Shown here piece after piece: positions 11,513 to 23,312 of a stretch of 64,000 nt of DNA (position 1 is its first letter; each line of letters begins with the position of its first letter). The notes under the pieces were generated by a model. It searched no databases, had not been told where the DNA came from, and saw only the letters and a list, made by a program, of their open reading frames with translations. Source of the DNA: Pollenia angustigena. Lineage: Eukaryota; Arthropoda; Insecta; Diptera; Polleniidae. The stretch spans positions 199,495,310 through 199,559,309 of the forward strand of contig OV884056.1 in the NCBI GenBank assembly GCA_930367215.1, written 5' to 3'. The position numbers and the translations under genes were made by a program.

Positions 11513-13981
11513 GACTGATGTGGAATGTTTAACCGTTATTTGCTGAAAAGTGTAAAATTATATACAAACGGCTTTTTATTAAAAGCAACGCATATGATTT
11601 GTTTATTTTTTATTAACTACTTTCTGTGTTAAAGAAATAATTTTTTACTTCAAATGAAAGTACTTTCGATGCCATTTTTTATGGAATAAAACATGGTTCA
11701 AATATTAGCGGCGAAAACGGAACGAGTAAATACGCTGAATTAAATTGTTTATTAAGGGAGCGCACAAATTGGACCAGGAATTTTGCATTTGATGCTGTCC
11801 TGCAGCTCTTCATGCGTTTTTAGCTTGTTGACATAGACAAGTAAAACAATTTAACCAGAAAGAGGAATAGTTTCAGGGACGTACGCAAGCTCGTTATAAT
11901 TTTAGTCAAACGAGTTAAGGGGGTCTTAAAGTTCCGCCAAATCATATTCCCCAGTAACGTGTTAAGCGCGTGGTCTATTTGCTGAGCTGCCTAGGTTTCA
12001 GCAAAGATCCGTGATAATACAGTCAATTATCCTTAACTGTAAGCCAGAGCGAAAGGCACGGGTCGCATGACACTGTGACTATGTATATCTCAGGCACCAC
12101 TTGAGAACAAGACACAAGCCCCAGCCTAAGCTCAGCCTCCACATCGCTACAAGACCGTTATCCAAAGAAGTGGTTCGGCGAACTTTGCCTTGAGTAATTC
12201 GATTGTATCGTACGCTTTATTCAATTGGAAGCATATCGCCAAGGCTATATCATTGAGCTGGTCGCAATAATACTTCCATGTCATGGTCCTGCAGTGTTGA
12301 TAAAAACTGTCAAGCTAGAACTCAACAACATTCAACATAGCCGCTTTTGAATATGAACTTTGAATAAAAAAAAATGTTATTTGGAAACGTTCTTCAATCG
12401 TGTATTTATTCCTATTTAAATGGCACAGACTAAAGACACCCTTTTTCATGCGTAAATGTTGCGAATACGTTAACGATACTGTTGATTTCAATTATTGGTA
12501 GTTACTAAAAATAGGAATACGAAAAAATTAGAAAATTTGTCAAAATTATAAATTTATTTCGTTATTTGTGCGTTTTGATTAAAAATATAAAATGTATTGT
12601 ACGTCGATAAAATATTCGATCAAGCGCTAAACATAAACGAATATAAAATTTGTTTACAGCTGTTGGGAAAAATCGGAAAACAAATTTAACTTGATCATGT
12701 TTAACAGCAACGCAACGTTACGTTAACGTTAGAGTACCCCTTTTTAAAAAAGCTTGGTAGGAAAAACGGAAAAACTGATCCACACCGTAGACGTTTAAGT
12801 AAGACTAACGAGGTTGACATTTCAAACTGTGCAAAAACTGCTAAGCCAACTTCACTCCTATTTTAGAAATCTTAAAAACAAAATGAACCGTAACTACTGC
12901 AAAAACCCAACATTTTATATACAAATGTGGATTGGTTACTCAATGTTTCTGGTGGAACTAAATACAATTTCGTTTTTTATCTTGACAAAAAATCCTTTAG
13001 CTGCCTGCTTTTAGAAAATTTACACAAATTTTCGTGTGAGATATTATATTGACAACAACAAATACATATTCATGTTTTTATTTTAGTTTTCGATATAATT
13101 TCTCACACGAAATTATGCTTTAATTTTCTTAAAACGGGCTTTTAAAACTTAATTTAAGTTTTCAAAAACCCCAAATAATAAAAAAACGTAAGCGATAACG
13201 GCGTTTTCATATAAATAAAAAACCATCAAAAAAAAATTATTATAATTAAAAATCGTATCCATCATATTTAGCGACATTTAAGGCAAATTAAAATTGAAAT
13301 TGACAAAAAAATATAACAGCAAAAATTTCTTATAAAAGCCGCTGTGTGTTCAAAAAGATTATCGTTAAAATAACAAAACAAAAATAACAAAAACATGAAA
13401 AAAACAAGTAATAATCGACAACATAAATGACCATATTGCAGCGATTGAATTCAATAAACGCAATTTGGCCAGTTGACTGACTGTGTTAAGCGATTTCTTT
13501 TTTTATTGAAACGAAACAAGTACCATTAAATTATTATAGTATTCTCAAGAAAAAAAGCTTAAATTTTAAAATTAATAATAAAAAATACGATTTTCAAATG
13601 TCTTTCAATAGAGAGAGACATTTAAAAATTATCGAAATGCAGAAAAAACAGTTAATATCTTGTTCGAATATATAAAGAAAACCAGTTAGAGTGCTAAATT
13701 CGGCTGTGCCGAATCTTGAAACCCTTCTCTGACAGTGGAATTATTTCAGGAGTGGGATATAAATGAGGCATCATTATAAAACTAACGTTAGTGTTATATT
13801 ATTGGTTCCAGTTAAGCCCAATGTTTAATTAATTGATGACCATCAGAAAATTCTATGCTTTTATTTCTAGTCATTTAAAACTTAATTTGAACTAATTTTA
13901 ATAAAATATCATAATCGCAACAGTTCTAGACGTACTGCAAAAGATTTTCAGGAGAGGAATTTATATTAGACCCATGGTTAA
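11513..13981. other. Mostly non-coding; GC-richer patch and a short hairpin
   Basis: Positions 12000-12340 are clearly GC-richer than their surroundings (for example CAAGACACAAGCCCCAGCCT) and may be an old retroelement or other insertion, but no frame survives and I cannot name it. An inverted pair at 13012-13050 and 13090-13131 (TTTTCGTGTGAGATATTATA against TATAATTTCTCACACGAAAT) forms a hairpin or MITE remnant. GCTAAATTCGGCTGTGCCGA at 13693-13712 looks like a dispersed-repeat tail. Confidence 0.4.
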
Positions 13982-13984
13982 TTA

Positions 13985-14840
13985 CACTACGTGACAAAAT
14001 TTCAACAAAGTCGTATCCAAATGAATCTGGCAGCTAATCTTTATGTAAAATTGTCCGCTGAATCCGAATATAAAGTCAGAATTGTCAAAAGTTTTTGAGA
14101 TATTCCAAAATAACCGTTATTTGTGTTTTTAAAAAAGATGATGTGACTGAAATGCAAATATCTTCAAAAATTTTAAACCAATTATGTAATTCTTTATTTT
14201 TAGTGAAAGGTTATAAAATTTCTAAAATAACCATGGATTGCTTGTGAATATTGGTCAAGAAATGACAGAGTTACAGGGGACAAAAGTTTAAGCTTCATAG
14301 AAAATTTTATGATTTTGTTCAATTTTGTTATTTTCAAGTTATTTTTTTTAAACCAATGATTTAAAAATCCTAATGTTTTATTGCATGCGACATTAGATTA
14401 TTTTAATATGAACATTTTGAGCCCAACAAGACATAGATTGGTACAAAAATGACAGAGTTGCAGAAGATTTAGTAAATTAACCCACATAGAAATTCAATAG
14501 TTTCAAGCAATTTTTAAGATTTATTTTTACTTAAAATGTAGCTTTGTATATTTATTTGTTGTGGGTTAATGCAATTAATCTTCTGTAGCTTTGTAATTTT
14601 TGCACCGATCTGGTTCCTATTGGGCACAAAATGTTCGTATTGAAATAGGCTACAATTTTATTTTTTGGATATTTGCATTTCAGTCACAGCATCTTTTTTA
14701 AAAACACAAATAACGGTTATTTTGGAATATCGAAAACTGTTCTACTTTTGACAATTCTGACTTCATATTCGGATTCAGCGGACAATTTTACATAAAGATT
14801 AGGTGTCAAATTCATTTGGTCAAAAAATTGTCACGTAGTG
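13985..14840. mobile_element. CACTA-ended palindromic element with about 185-bp arms
   Basis: Starts CACTACGTGACAAAATTTCA and ends TTGTCACGTAGTG, flanked by TTA on both sides (13982-13984, 14841-14843). The arms (13985-14172 and 14655-14840) match over CCGCTGAATCCGAATATAAA and AAAATAACCGTTATTTGTGT. The CACTA end plus a 3-bp duplication fit the CMC/EnSpm superfamily, but PIF/Harbinger with TTA is an alternative. Interior non-coding. Confidence 0.75.
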
Positions 14841-14843
14841 TTA

Positions 14844-15827
14844 TGGATCAGTCATTACGACACTCAGAAGAGTGTCAAGTAGAACAAATTTTAATACAGT
14901 ATGGAAATTTGTTTAAGAGTTTTATACGTTTTAAAGTAGTTTTAAGAGGATTGGACCAAATTTTTATCCAATAATTAAATTTGCTATGGTTTTACCCATA
15001 TGTATTTTAATAGTTTGCCAGCGTGGGGTTTAAAGAGGAAATGGTAAATTGTAGGTCGATCTTCGTGAAATTTTAGATTAAGATTATGTTTTTGTCCTAA
15101 AAAAAACTCTGAAGGACCAAATTTTACTACAATAGCATTATAAGTAAGGGTTTAGGCGCACTAAAGACTTTTCAGATAGTTGGCCTTTTACGGGGCGCAT
15201 GGTAAATTGTGGGCCAAACTTCACGAAATTCGATAGTATGATTTCAGTTCATATAAAATTAGGATGGTTTTTCCATATTTGGAAATAACAACCAGGTTAA
15301 CTAAGCCGATTTTGCTGGATTTCGATTTCAAACTCCTTGGAATAACTAGAAACAATTTAACACCAATATCGTTCTTTTCTTTTGATTTGTTGGGTAGTAG
15401 AGTGTTTGCAACAGACAAACAGCCGGACATCGCTAAATGGGCTTAGAATTACTGAAGGGCACAGAATATATATACTAAATGGGCTCTGTGATGAATACTA
15501 AAAATGTTTCTAGTGGAATGAAAAACTAAGTTTACCCTGCTTTAGTGGCGGAGGGCATACAAGATTAAAAACATAAAGTCTGTCACAAAAACGAAATACT
15601 TGAAGTAGCAGCAGCAGCAGCTGAAAAAAAAACAATTACTACAAGTGGCAACAACATGAATTTTTCATTAGTCAAATTAAACGGTTGTTATTTTAATTAT
15701 GGAAAAGCTGAAAACAGATACAGCCAATGATTTAATAAAAGGAAATCACACGAGAGCGTGAGATGTTAAAGAGATCAGGCAGAGTAGGTTGTATGGAACA
15801 ATGTGTGGTCAAAAAGTATATGTAAGG
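14844..15827. other. Non-coding, fragments of dispersed repeats
   Basis: Contains a tail-like phrase GCAACAGACAAACAGCCGGA (15408) similar to the repeat ends at 31614-32210 and 63191-63630, and an AGC microsatellite at 15607-15623. The overlapping plus and minus frames at 15221-15446 shadow each other and neither looks like a protein. Confidence 0.4.
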
Positions 15828-15835
15828 GCATTTAC

Positions 15836-16864
15836 TAGTCCCGACCGATTAATCGGCTTCGGCTTCGGTATTGGCCAAAATGTGCTAATAGGCCGATAAT
15901 CGGTTTTCGACATCAATTAAGCCGATTTTTCCCGAAGGTCGAACTTTTTTGTACCATTATATGCACACGCAGAGAAAAAATATGGTTGGGTGTGGTAACG
16001 GCAACTACTCCATCTTTGTTGTAACAATATATTGTTGTCGTACACAAAAAATTTATATTTTTAATAAATATTTATAAGCAATATTATAGTTACTGTGAAC
16101 ATATCCGTGTTTATCGCAATTATAAATTTGAGTATTGTTGGCGTTCAGTATTGGTCTTGCAATAGTGCAAATGCAAAATATCATAGCACTTTTGTAAAAT
16201 CCAACAACAAAACACACAGAGAATTCGTTAGATTTCATAAAAGTCTTATGATATTTTGCATTTGCTCTTTTGCAAGCCTAATATTGAACTCCGCTATTGT
16301 ATTTACATTAAGAAAAATTGTAAAGTGCCAAAAAAAAAAATCGATGCAAACAAATTTTAATTTATGAATGTTATGAAAGGTGCTGTATCATAATATGATT
16401 ACTTCTTAACTTATTATGATAAACATGACAATAATATGATTACTTTTTAACTTATTTTGATTAACATGATACGAATATGATTAAGGGAAAAAAATATTAT
16501 AATATAATATTACGAATATATTTGGTCATAATATGATTAAATAATAATCGTAATATGGTGACTACAATCACGAATCTTATCATAATATGTTGCTCTTGAA
16601 TATGCTTAGCACAACCATGTTTTTGTCACAAAATCATGCACAATAATCTATATGGGAAATGCAACCCTTAATTCCTCACATTACAGTGGAAGAAAATAAT
16701 GAAAAAATTCTCGAAAAGAAACATTTTTAAAAATAAATGGGGTTTTCTGGTTAATAAGTAAATTTATATTAAAACTTTTAAAGTTCGGCTTCGGTTCGGC
16801 CGAATTTAGCAATTTAGGCCGAACTTCGGCATCCGCCTAAAAAAATGGCTTTGATACAACACTA
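15836..16864. mobile_element. hAT-type element with perfect 8-bp duplication
   Basis: Begins TAGTCCCGACCGATTAATCG and ends GATACAACACTA. GCATTTAC flanks it exactly on both sides (15828-15835, 16865-16872). The subterminal regions are rich in CGGCTTCGG/GGCCGA words. The middle is occupied by a CACGCAGAG-family MITE. No transposase frame. Confidence 0.85.
15966..16635. mobile_element. CACGCAGAG-family MITE nested in the hAT element
   Basis: The left end, CACGCAGAGAAAAAATATGG, matches the MITE family at 7871 and 40409. The right end is decayed (CAACCATGTTTTTGTCAC). ATGCACA occurs next to both ends (15961-15967 and 16636-16642), a possible target duplication. The inner part is a long AT-rich palindrome around AAATGCAAAATATCATA and its inverse, which creates false 60-90-residue frames on both strands. 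Confidence 0.6.
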
Positions 16865-16872
16865 GCATTTAC

Positions 16873-17929
16873 GAATCCTGTGTGGTGAATATTGAATAGT
16901 TAAAACTTTATTTATTAGGGTAGAGTAAAATTTTATAAGATTGAATACAATAGAGAACAGAGTAATAAAATAGATCATGGCACCATAAAGTAGAGCAATA
17001 GAGTACAGTAGAATTAAAGCGATTGCAATATAGTAGACTTCTGTAAACTACAATAATATAGTAATTTAAGGTAGATTACAGCAAAGTTCAGTTCGTTAAA
17101 TAGATTCAAGTACAGAAGTATAGGGTTCAGCATACTAGGATACAGTAGTGTACAGTAAAATAAAAAAACATAAGTGTTTGAATGTAAGCACCATAAATAT
17201 TCAAAAAAAACTTTACTGTTAAACTTTTATTACTGTTTTTTTTTGTTATTCGGATTTTGGTGCTACATTAAGAAGCCCCAAATAATCAATTTAAAAAAAA
17301 GCTACTTACAAGCAAACCCAGGTGTTAAAGCAATTTTTTAGTTGTTGCAAAATCTTATAAAAAAAATAATAAGAAACAATAAAATAATCACATAAAAAAA
17401 CAACGAAAGACGTTAATAAAAAAGACAGTAAATCAATCAAAATTGATTCGAAATAAAGTGGTCAAACACAACACGTCAATAAAAAACACATTTTGCTTTA
17501 CAAAGTAGTCACAGGCGTTGTCACTCATATGTTTGAAAATAAATGTGATTTTTTTTTACTTTTTTTTATTGAAAATAATGAATTATTTATAATTTAACAT
17601 GACAGAGTTTAAAGTAATTCAAGCAGTTTGAAATTTATAATAATATAAAAATATTAAATACATATTTATTTTGCCCTAAGGCTACAAAAATATTTTACAA
17701 ATTAAATTATAATGTTGGTTTTTCTTTTTGTGTTATTTCTTTACAGGCCAGTACATTTTTTACTTGAACTAAAAGAAAAAACAAAGTAGCCGACAAAAAA
17801 TAAACATTTAATGGTGGTAAGTGTTAGAAATATTGTATCGCAGACTTACAAAACAAATGTATGAAAATATTTGTAATGGATTGCAATTTGTATTGCTGTA
17901 TCAGCTTCAAATACCGTTCTAACTAAGTT
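16873..17929. other. Non-coding with degenerate AGAGTACAGTA-like repeats
   Basis: 16905-17165 is a decayed short-period array of words such as ATAGAGTACAGTAGA and TACAGTAGTGTACAG. The rest is A/T-rich with poly(A) and poly(T) tracts. Confidence 0.5.
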
Positions 17930-18657
17930 CTAGTTCTTCTTAAGTATAAGTTCAGTTCTTGTTTAGTTCTAGTTCAGTTCTAGTTCAGTTCTAGTTCAGT
18001 CTAGTTCAGTTCTAGGTCAGTTCTAGTTCAGTCTAGTTCAGTTCTAGGTCAGTTCTAGTTCAGTTCTATTTCAGTTCTTGTTCAGTTTAAGTTTAATGCC
18101 AGTTCAGGTCTAGTTCTAGTTCAGTTTAAGTTCAGTTCTAGTTCAGTTCTTTTTCAGTTATAGTTCAATTATAGTTCAGTTCTAGTTCAGTTTTAGTTCA
18201 GTTCTAGTTCAGTTCTAGTTCAGTTCTAGTTCAGTTCTAGTTCAGTTCTAGTTCAGTTCTAGTTCAGTTCTAGTTCAGTTCTAGTTCAGTTCTAGTTCAG
18301 TTCTAGTTCAGTTCTAGTTCAGTTCTAGTTCAGTTCTAGTTCAGTTCTAGTTCAGTTCTAGTTCAGTTCTAGTTCAGTTCTAGTTCAGTTCTAGTTCAGT
18401 TCTAGTTCAGTTCTAGTTCAGTTCTAGTTCAGTTCTAGTTCAGTTCTAGTTCAGTTCTAGTTCAGTTCTAGTTCAGTTCTAGTTCAGTTCTAGTTCAGTT
18501 CAAGTTCAGTTCTAGTTCAGTTCTAGTTCAGTTTAAGTTCAGTTCTAGTTCAGTTTTAGTTTAGTTCTAGTTCAATTCAAGTTCAGTTCAAGTTCAGTTC
18601 TAGTTCAGTTTTAGTTCAGTTCAAATTCAAGTTCAGTTCTAGTTCAGTTCAGGTCTA
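17930..18657. repeat. 11-bp minisatellite (CTAGTTCAGTT)n
   Basis: About 730 bp of an 11-bp unit CTAGTTCAGTT. The core (about 18198-18500) is essentially perfect, roughly 27 identical copies. The flanks carry substitutions and units such as CAAGTTCAGTT and CTAGGTCAGTT, as expected if the centre is being homogenised. Confidence 0.95.
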
Positions 18658-18659
18658 CA

Positions 18660-20228
18660 AGATTTATTAAACCAACCATGATTTATTTAACCAACAATTC
18701 AAATGTTCATATGTGGCTGAAAAGTAATAATAAAGCAAATATTTTACTCCGTCCGTTTCGATTATATTTAATAAACAATTAAGAAAAATACACTTACAGC
18801 TCATTACTGCTGAAGGATTATGTTTAATTTAACGTTATTTAATAATAATTTCAATTTTTTTTGCTGCTTGTGGTACAATTTCTTTCTTAAACAATGTCCT
18901 TCTTTAAAAAAAAAGAAGTAAAACGATGAATTTTTAACATGCAACAGCAAATTTTTTATACCAACATTACTGAGGTTTTTTTGTTTGCGCTTTATTTTTG
19001 TTTTAATATTTTTCACTTTTTGCACCAATTTTTTTTTTTTATGAAAAATTCCATGATGAAGTCCTTAAAATACTCAAGAATTCATACAAACACACACAAC
19101 TATACCAAGTTGTGCATGCGGAATTCAGTGTTCAGTCAATGAATTAATTTTAAACCCTTTTAAATTTCGGTTTGCATTCGTATTTTTTTTTAATTTTTTT
19201 TTTTTTTTACATGGCTACAGAAGTGAAATGATTACCATTTTGCGTGCAACTTTTTCTTTTGCTTTGGCGTAGTTTTTCCTTTCCTTTTTAGGCTTTTTGA
19301 GCCTTTTAATATTATTTTAAGAATTTTAAAATAAAAAAAAAAATATTGTAAAACTCTGATTCAAGGTTTTTTCGTTTTATATTTTTAAATAAATGCAATA
19401 AGTTAATTTCTTTTTTCATTAGAGTTATAAATATTTAATTGGTGTTATTAAGGTTAATTGACATTTTATGTTTATAAGAATTTTTGGTAGTGGGCATGAA
19501 TAAATACAAGTGTGGCTTTTGGTGAATTAAAATTGAAAACCAGTTTTTGAAACGTGAAGTAAAATCGTTTAAAAATAAAAATGAATTCAGGAGAAATGTG
19601 TTAGAAGGGAACTTTTATTTTAGGCTTTTTATATTTTTTAATGATGACTTTCTCGTGTTCAATCTTAGCCGCTGCCTGCCTTGTCCATCTTGGTCAACTT
19701 ACCTGTTTTATCTACTTAAGGACTATATATAGTGCAAATAGATGCAATAAAAAGGCCATTTATTAGATTAATAACGAGTGAGTGCTTTATATATTTCACA
19801 TGGTGCGATAAGAACACGGCTCTTTAGATAAATAATAATCTATGATGTACCACGCCCACTTATCCAATCCCGCCCACATTTTGTCGGATACTGTGTAATG
19901 ATGACCAAGATGCTTGTAGTTTAAGCTACTTTCGAAAATTAAAGAAAAAGCCATTAAATGCATTTAAAAAAAAAACCATTTTCATGAAACTTTGACACAT
20001 TTGATTTACATGTATTATTGGGCCTTTAGTTTTAATTTTCGAAGATGATGAATTTTTGACATTTTTAAATTATTTTCATACAAATAATTTAAGTTAGCTG
20101 CACTTTTACTTAACTGCCCAAAACACATATTTTCTGTAATTATTCTTCAAAATCCTTGTTTACGTACATTTTTGTATACCTGCACATTTTTTGGCAGCTT
20201 TAGAATATTTTCATATAAAACATCAAAG
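18660..20228. other. AT-rich stretch without genes
   Basis: Poly(T)/poly(A) tracts (19030, 19190, 19335), no long frames, and no element ends that I can define. Confidence 0.45.
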
Positions 20229-21599
20229 TTAAGGCGCCCGTACACGACATGTATTTGTCATCTGACATGTCAAATTTTCAAGTCACATGTAACTGTTCAT
20301 GTCTGTCAAAATTGCTGTTTTACATAAGGTTTATAATATTCGGTCACAAACGTACATGTAATTTGCTTCTGACATTGTCTCTGTTTTTTTCGCATTGTTA
20401 TTGCAGAAACCAAAGTAGTTCTCGGTTTCAAAATAGCTTGCTGCCACCACGAAAATATTTATTTGCGCCGTAAAATAATTTAGCCATCTTAACATTTTTT
20501 TCTTTTGTTTTGAAGAAACCAATTTAGAATTATATAATGAAACGGTTTTTATGTATATATTTACATAAATTCTATTCAATGGTGAGATATGCATACATAT
20601 CTTGGTATTGTAAAATATTAACTTCAGCCGGCTAATGATTCCGTCAATAGTTGACGCCGCACAGTGTCGTGTTTTCATATAACGAGCGGCCATAAATAGA
20701 AGACGTTATTGTAAAGAGTTGAAATTTGGCACAAATGTTTTAATTGACAAAAGATAACAAAATTTAAAATTTCTAAATTTTCGGAGCAAGGATTCATGTC
20801 CTTCCCATATATCCTGAAAATAAAAAATGTCATAAAAGATAGACAAAGAGTTCAAACTTCATGAAATTTCGTATAGTTATTGGACTTGATACACCAAATT
20901 TGATTGACCAAATTTTATCCAAATCGGAACATGGACACGCCTAGCTGAAAAATGTCCTTTTTCATAAAATTCAAAACAGTAATAAAATAAAAATGTATTT
21001 GTTTCTTTTTCCACTTTAGTCTTAAATTTCTTTTCCCAAAAATTAATTATTTCAGTATGGGCTGCTCTGTAAGAATTATGTTTGTTTGTCAAATATTGAA
21101 AATTCTCTAATTTGTACCTTTGATGACACTGAAAAAATGAAAAAAGTTAAATTTTCGCAACGTTTCGCAAATGTCACATACTTTTTTATAATATAAATAC
21201 TTGAATTAATATTATACTAAATTATAAAAAAAGGAGTTTTTATAGTTTTCTTTTAATTGCCAGGTTAACTTGCAAGTTGTAAATAATTATTACTTTCTTT
21301 TGTTCACATTCAGAACAACGGTAAAACACATACATATGATAGCTAAATGGATAAAAAAGTGCCTTACCATATTTTAGTAATATCACACTATAATATAAAT
21401 GCAAATATTGCCGGCTTTATATTTATATTATATTAACATATTTTAAAACTTATTTTTGATTATTGTTATTTGAAATCTATTTAATAAAACTGCATCAATC
21501 AAATTCTAAAATTATAAAAAATATTATTTTCATATATAGAAAAATCCAATTATGGAAATTAAAAAAATGGATAATGGCATTTAATAAAAGACACTTTTA

Positions 21600-22040
21600 C
21601 TAATAAGCGTAAACAAATCCCCATTTGCACTCTAATAGTATATCATTTTTTAAATCAAAATTATGTAAATCCAAAATACTTTTTGCAGTTATATTTAAAA
21701 TGCTTTGGATGGGAACTTCTGCGGATTTTTCTGTAGCAACAATATCATCAGGTATAAAATTTTTCTTTGCATTAGCAATACAGTAATATGACGGAAAACA
21801 ATTTTTATGAACGGAATTTACAACAGACCTCATCATTTTATATTGTCGATATGAAAGGTTCATATCAATGTATAAAGCCAAAGCTTTTTCTACAGAAATT
21901 GTTTTTTCTATACAGGGATCAACCTTCGTTGCTGCTTTCTTAATTGCCTCCGCAGAGTTGGCTGAAATTAATTTTTGTACCTTTCTTCTTTTTGACCTAC
22001 TCGCAGCATTCACAATACAGTAACTAATTTAAAAAAATAC
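21600..22040 (-). pseudogene. Transib transposase fragment
   Basis: The minus-strand frame (21600-22013) reads a basic patch (SRSKRRKVQKLIS), then YRQYKMMRSVV, FPSYYCIANAKKNFIPDDI, EVPIQSILNITAKSIL and ends LLECKWGF. In Transib transposases and RAG1 the same order occurs: an SKRRK-like patch, Y-Q-Y, a FPPY...A-K block, E-x-x-x-Q-x-LL, and KWG-x-DG-SG with the first catalytic Asp. Here the sequence runs into a stop just after KWGF, so the DG containing that Asp and everything downstream (about two thirds of a protein usually some 700 residues long) are missing. The frame has no convincing Met start at its left boundary (it opens at a GTG). It is a non-functional relic, recognised from motif order rather than by search. 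Confidence 0.7.
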
Positions 22041-22171
22041 AAACATCACTCAAATTTACTCCGTGTATTGGCAAATCGGTATTTAGCCAGTCACCGAACT
22101 CACACTCGAACCGGTCCCTTTTTCGGTTGCAATCGGACCACATCCGCTTTAATTTTGAATTTAAATTACAT

Positions 22172-22425
22172 ATCGTTGGTCTCATATAGAAAGGCCCTAA
22201 CTCACATAAATGCAACTTTACAGTAGAAGGCAAAAACATAATAGAAATTGTATGTATCTTAATGTAAAATGGCTTCTTAAATTGCTTGTTAAACTGATAT
22301 TTTTGATGCTATTGAATTAAATTTTTGTGACGAGGTGTATTTGTGGGAAATGTATTGGAATCACTAAAAAACTCAATTTCGAAAAAAATCGAGTTAGGGC
22401 CTTTCTACATGAGACCGACGATATA
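22172..22425. repeat. Inverted pair with GAGTTAGGGCCTTTCTA, possibly a further nested insertion
   Basis: TATAGAAAGGCCCTAACTC (ending 22205) and GAGTTAGGGCCTTTCTACAT (from 22388) are inverted copies. Similarity extends over about 35 bp including GAGACC and ACGATAT. They enclose 182 bp. This may be a small element inserted in the Transib; no duplication is evident. Confidence 0.6.
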
Positions 22426-23312
22426 TATTTTTCGAACGTCTTTTGCTTCCAAAGATTTCCCTATTCGAGCTCCCACAATTCCTAATAATTTTTAACTACA
22501 TTTTTGTTTTCCTTTAACTCAATCCAAGAATTAAAAAAGTCTCGCATTTTCATTTGAATCGACACTAAAAAAATAAGAATTATTTAAATTGGCGCACTTA
22601 AGCGCAGCTAAATTTTTATTTTTATAAATTAACATACTTTTTGTTATAAAATGAAACAAAAATTATCCCGGTAATACTTGAAAATTATTTTTTATTCACT
22701 ATTATATGTTTGCTTATCACAACAAGTTTTGTTTTGTTTTATTAATATCATTCTAATAATGATGCATACACTGTTATCGACATATGTAATTAAAAATACC
22801 GTTTATATACTTAAAACATAATACAACAACTAATCTAGTACAAATTTTTTTTATTTGCCAACTAAATTCAATTATTTAACCCTATGAAGTACATGCTCAT
22901 TTTTATTCCTTTTTTATACAAAATTGCAGTTATTTCAAACCACAATTTTGAAGAGCCATATCTTTAGAAAAAATTATTATTTTAATCTAATTTTTTTTAC
23001 GCTTATTAGTAAAAGTGTCTTTTATTAAATGCCATTAGCCATTTTTTTAATTTCCATAATTGGATTTTTCTATTTATGGCCACGCTCACAACACTGTGCG
23101 CCGCTGCCAGTTTCTTCCCGGCATAGATTTCTGATGTCAGATGGTTTGTCAGAAGAAAATAGAGCACGCTCTAATTGAAATTTTGTCAGATGACTTTGCG
23201 TCTGACTTTTACAGAAGCAAAGTTAAAAAGGTAACACACGACATGTATGTGTTTTGCAGTGGTAAATTTGACATGTCAGATGACAAAAACATGTCGTCTA
23301 TACGCTCCTTTA

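Larger units (their letters stand above)
20660..23098 (-). mobile_element. Decayed Transib transposon (RAG1-related superfamily)
   Basis: Ends are CACAGTGTCGTG at the left and CACAACACTGTG at the right, followed inwards on both sides by GGCCATAAATAGAA. A perfect 5-bp duplication CGCCG flanks it (20655-20659, 23099-23103). Transib elements are known for CACWRTG-type termini and GC-rich 5-bp duplications. A long inner inverted repeat (21538-21612 against 22998-23072, with AAAATCCAATTATGGAAATT) suggests a long terminal repeat split on the left by a later insertion of about 840 bp (20700-21537). A transposase fragment lies on the minus strand. The copy is inactive. Confidence 0.8.
20232..23309. 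mobile_element. PIF/Harbinger-like element carrying a nested Transib
   Basis: Begins AGGCGCCCGTACACGACATG and ends CGTCTATACGCTCCT, with TTA on each side (20229-20231, 23310-23312). It is collinear with the reverse complement of the element at 10984-11509, except for a block of about 2.4 kb inserted near its centre (20660-23098). Without that block it would be about 630 bp, close to the 526 bp of the other copy. A relic frame ending ANYMYVCDRIL (minus strand, near 20331) is shared with the first copy. Confidence 0.8.

Noticed and set aside
16095..16367. 90-residue plus frame with a hydrophobic profile and its 61-residue minus partner
   Set aside because: Both arise from the palindromic MITE nested at 15966-16635; the two halves of the frame are inverted copies of the same DNA.
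22024..22239. 71-residue minus frame read as the N-terminus of the Transib transposase
   Set aside because: Most of it is encoded by the GAGTTAGGGCC inverted pair and its flank, so it cannot be assigned safely to the transposase.
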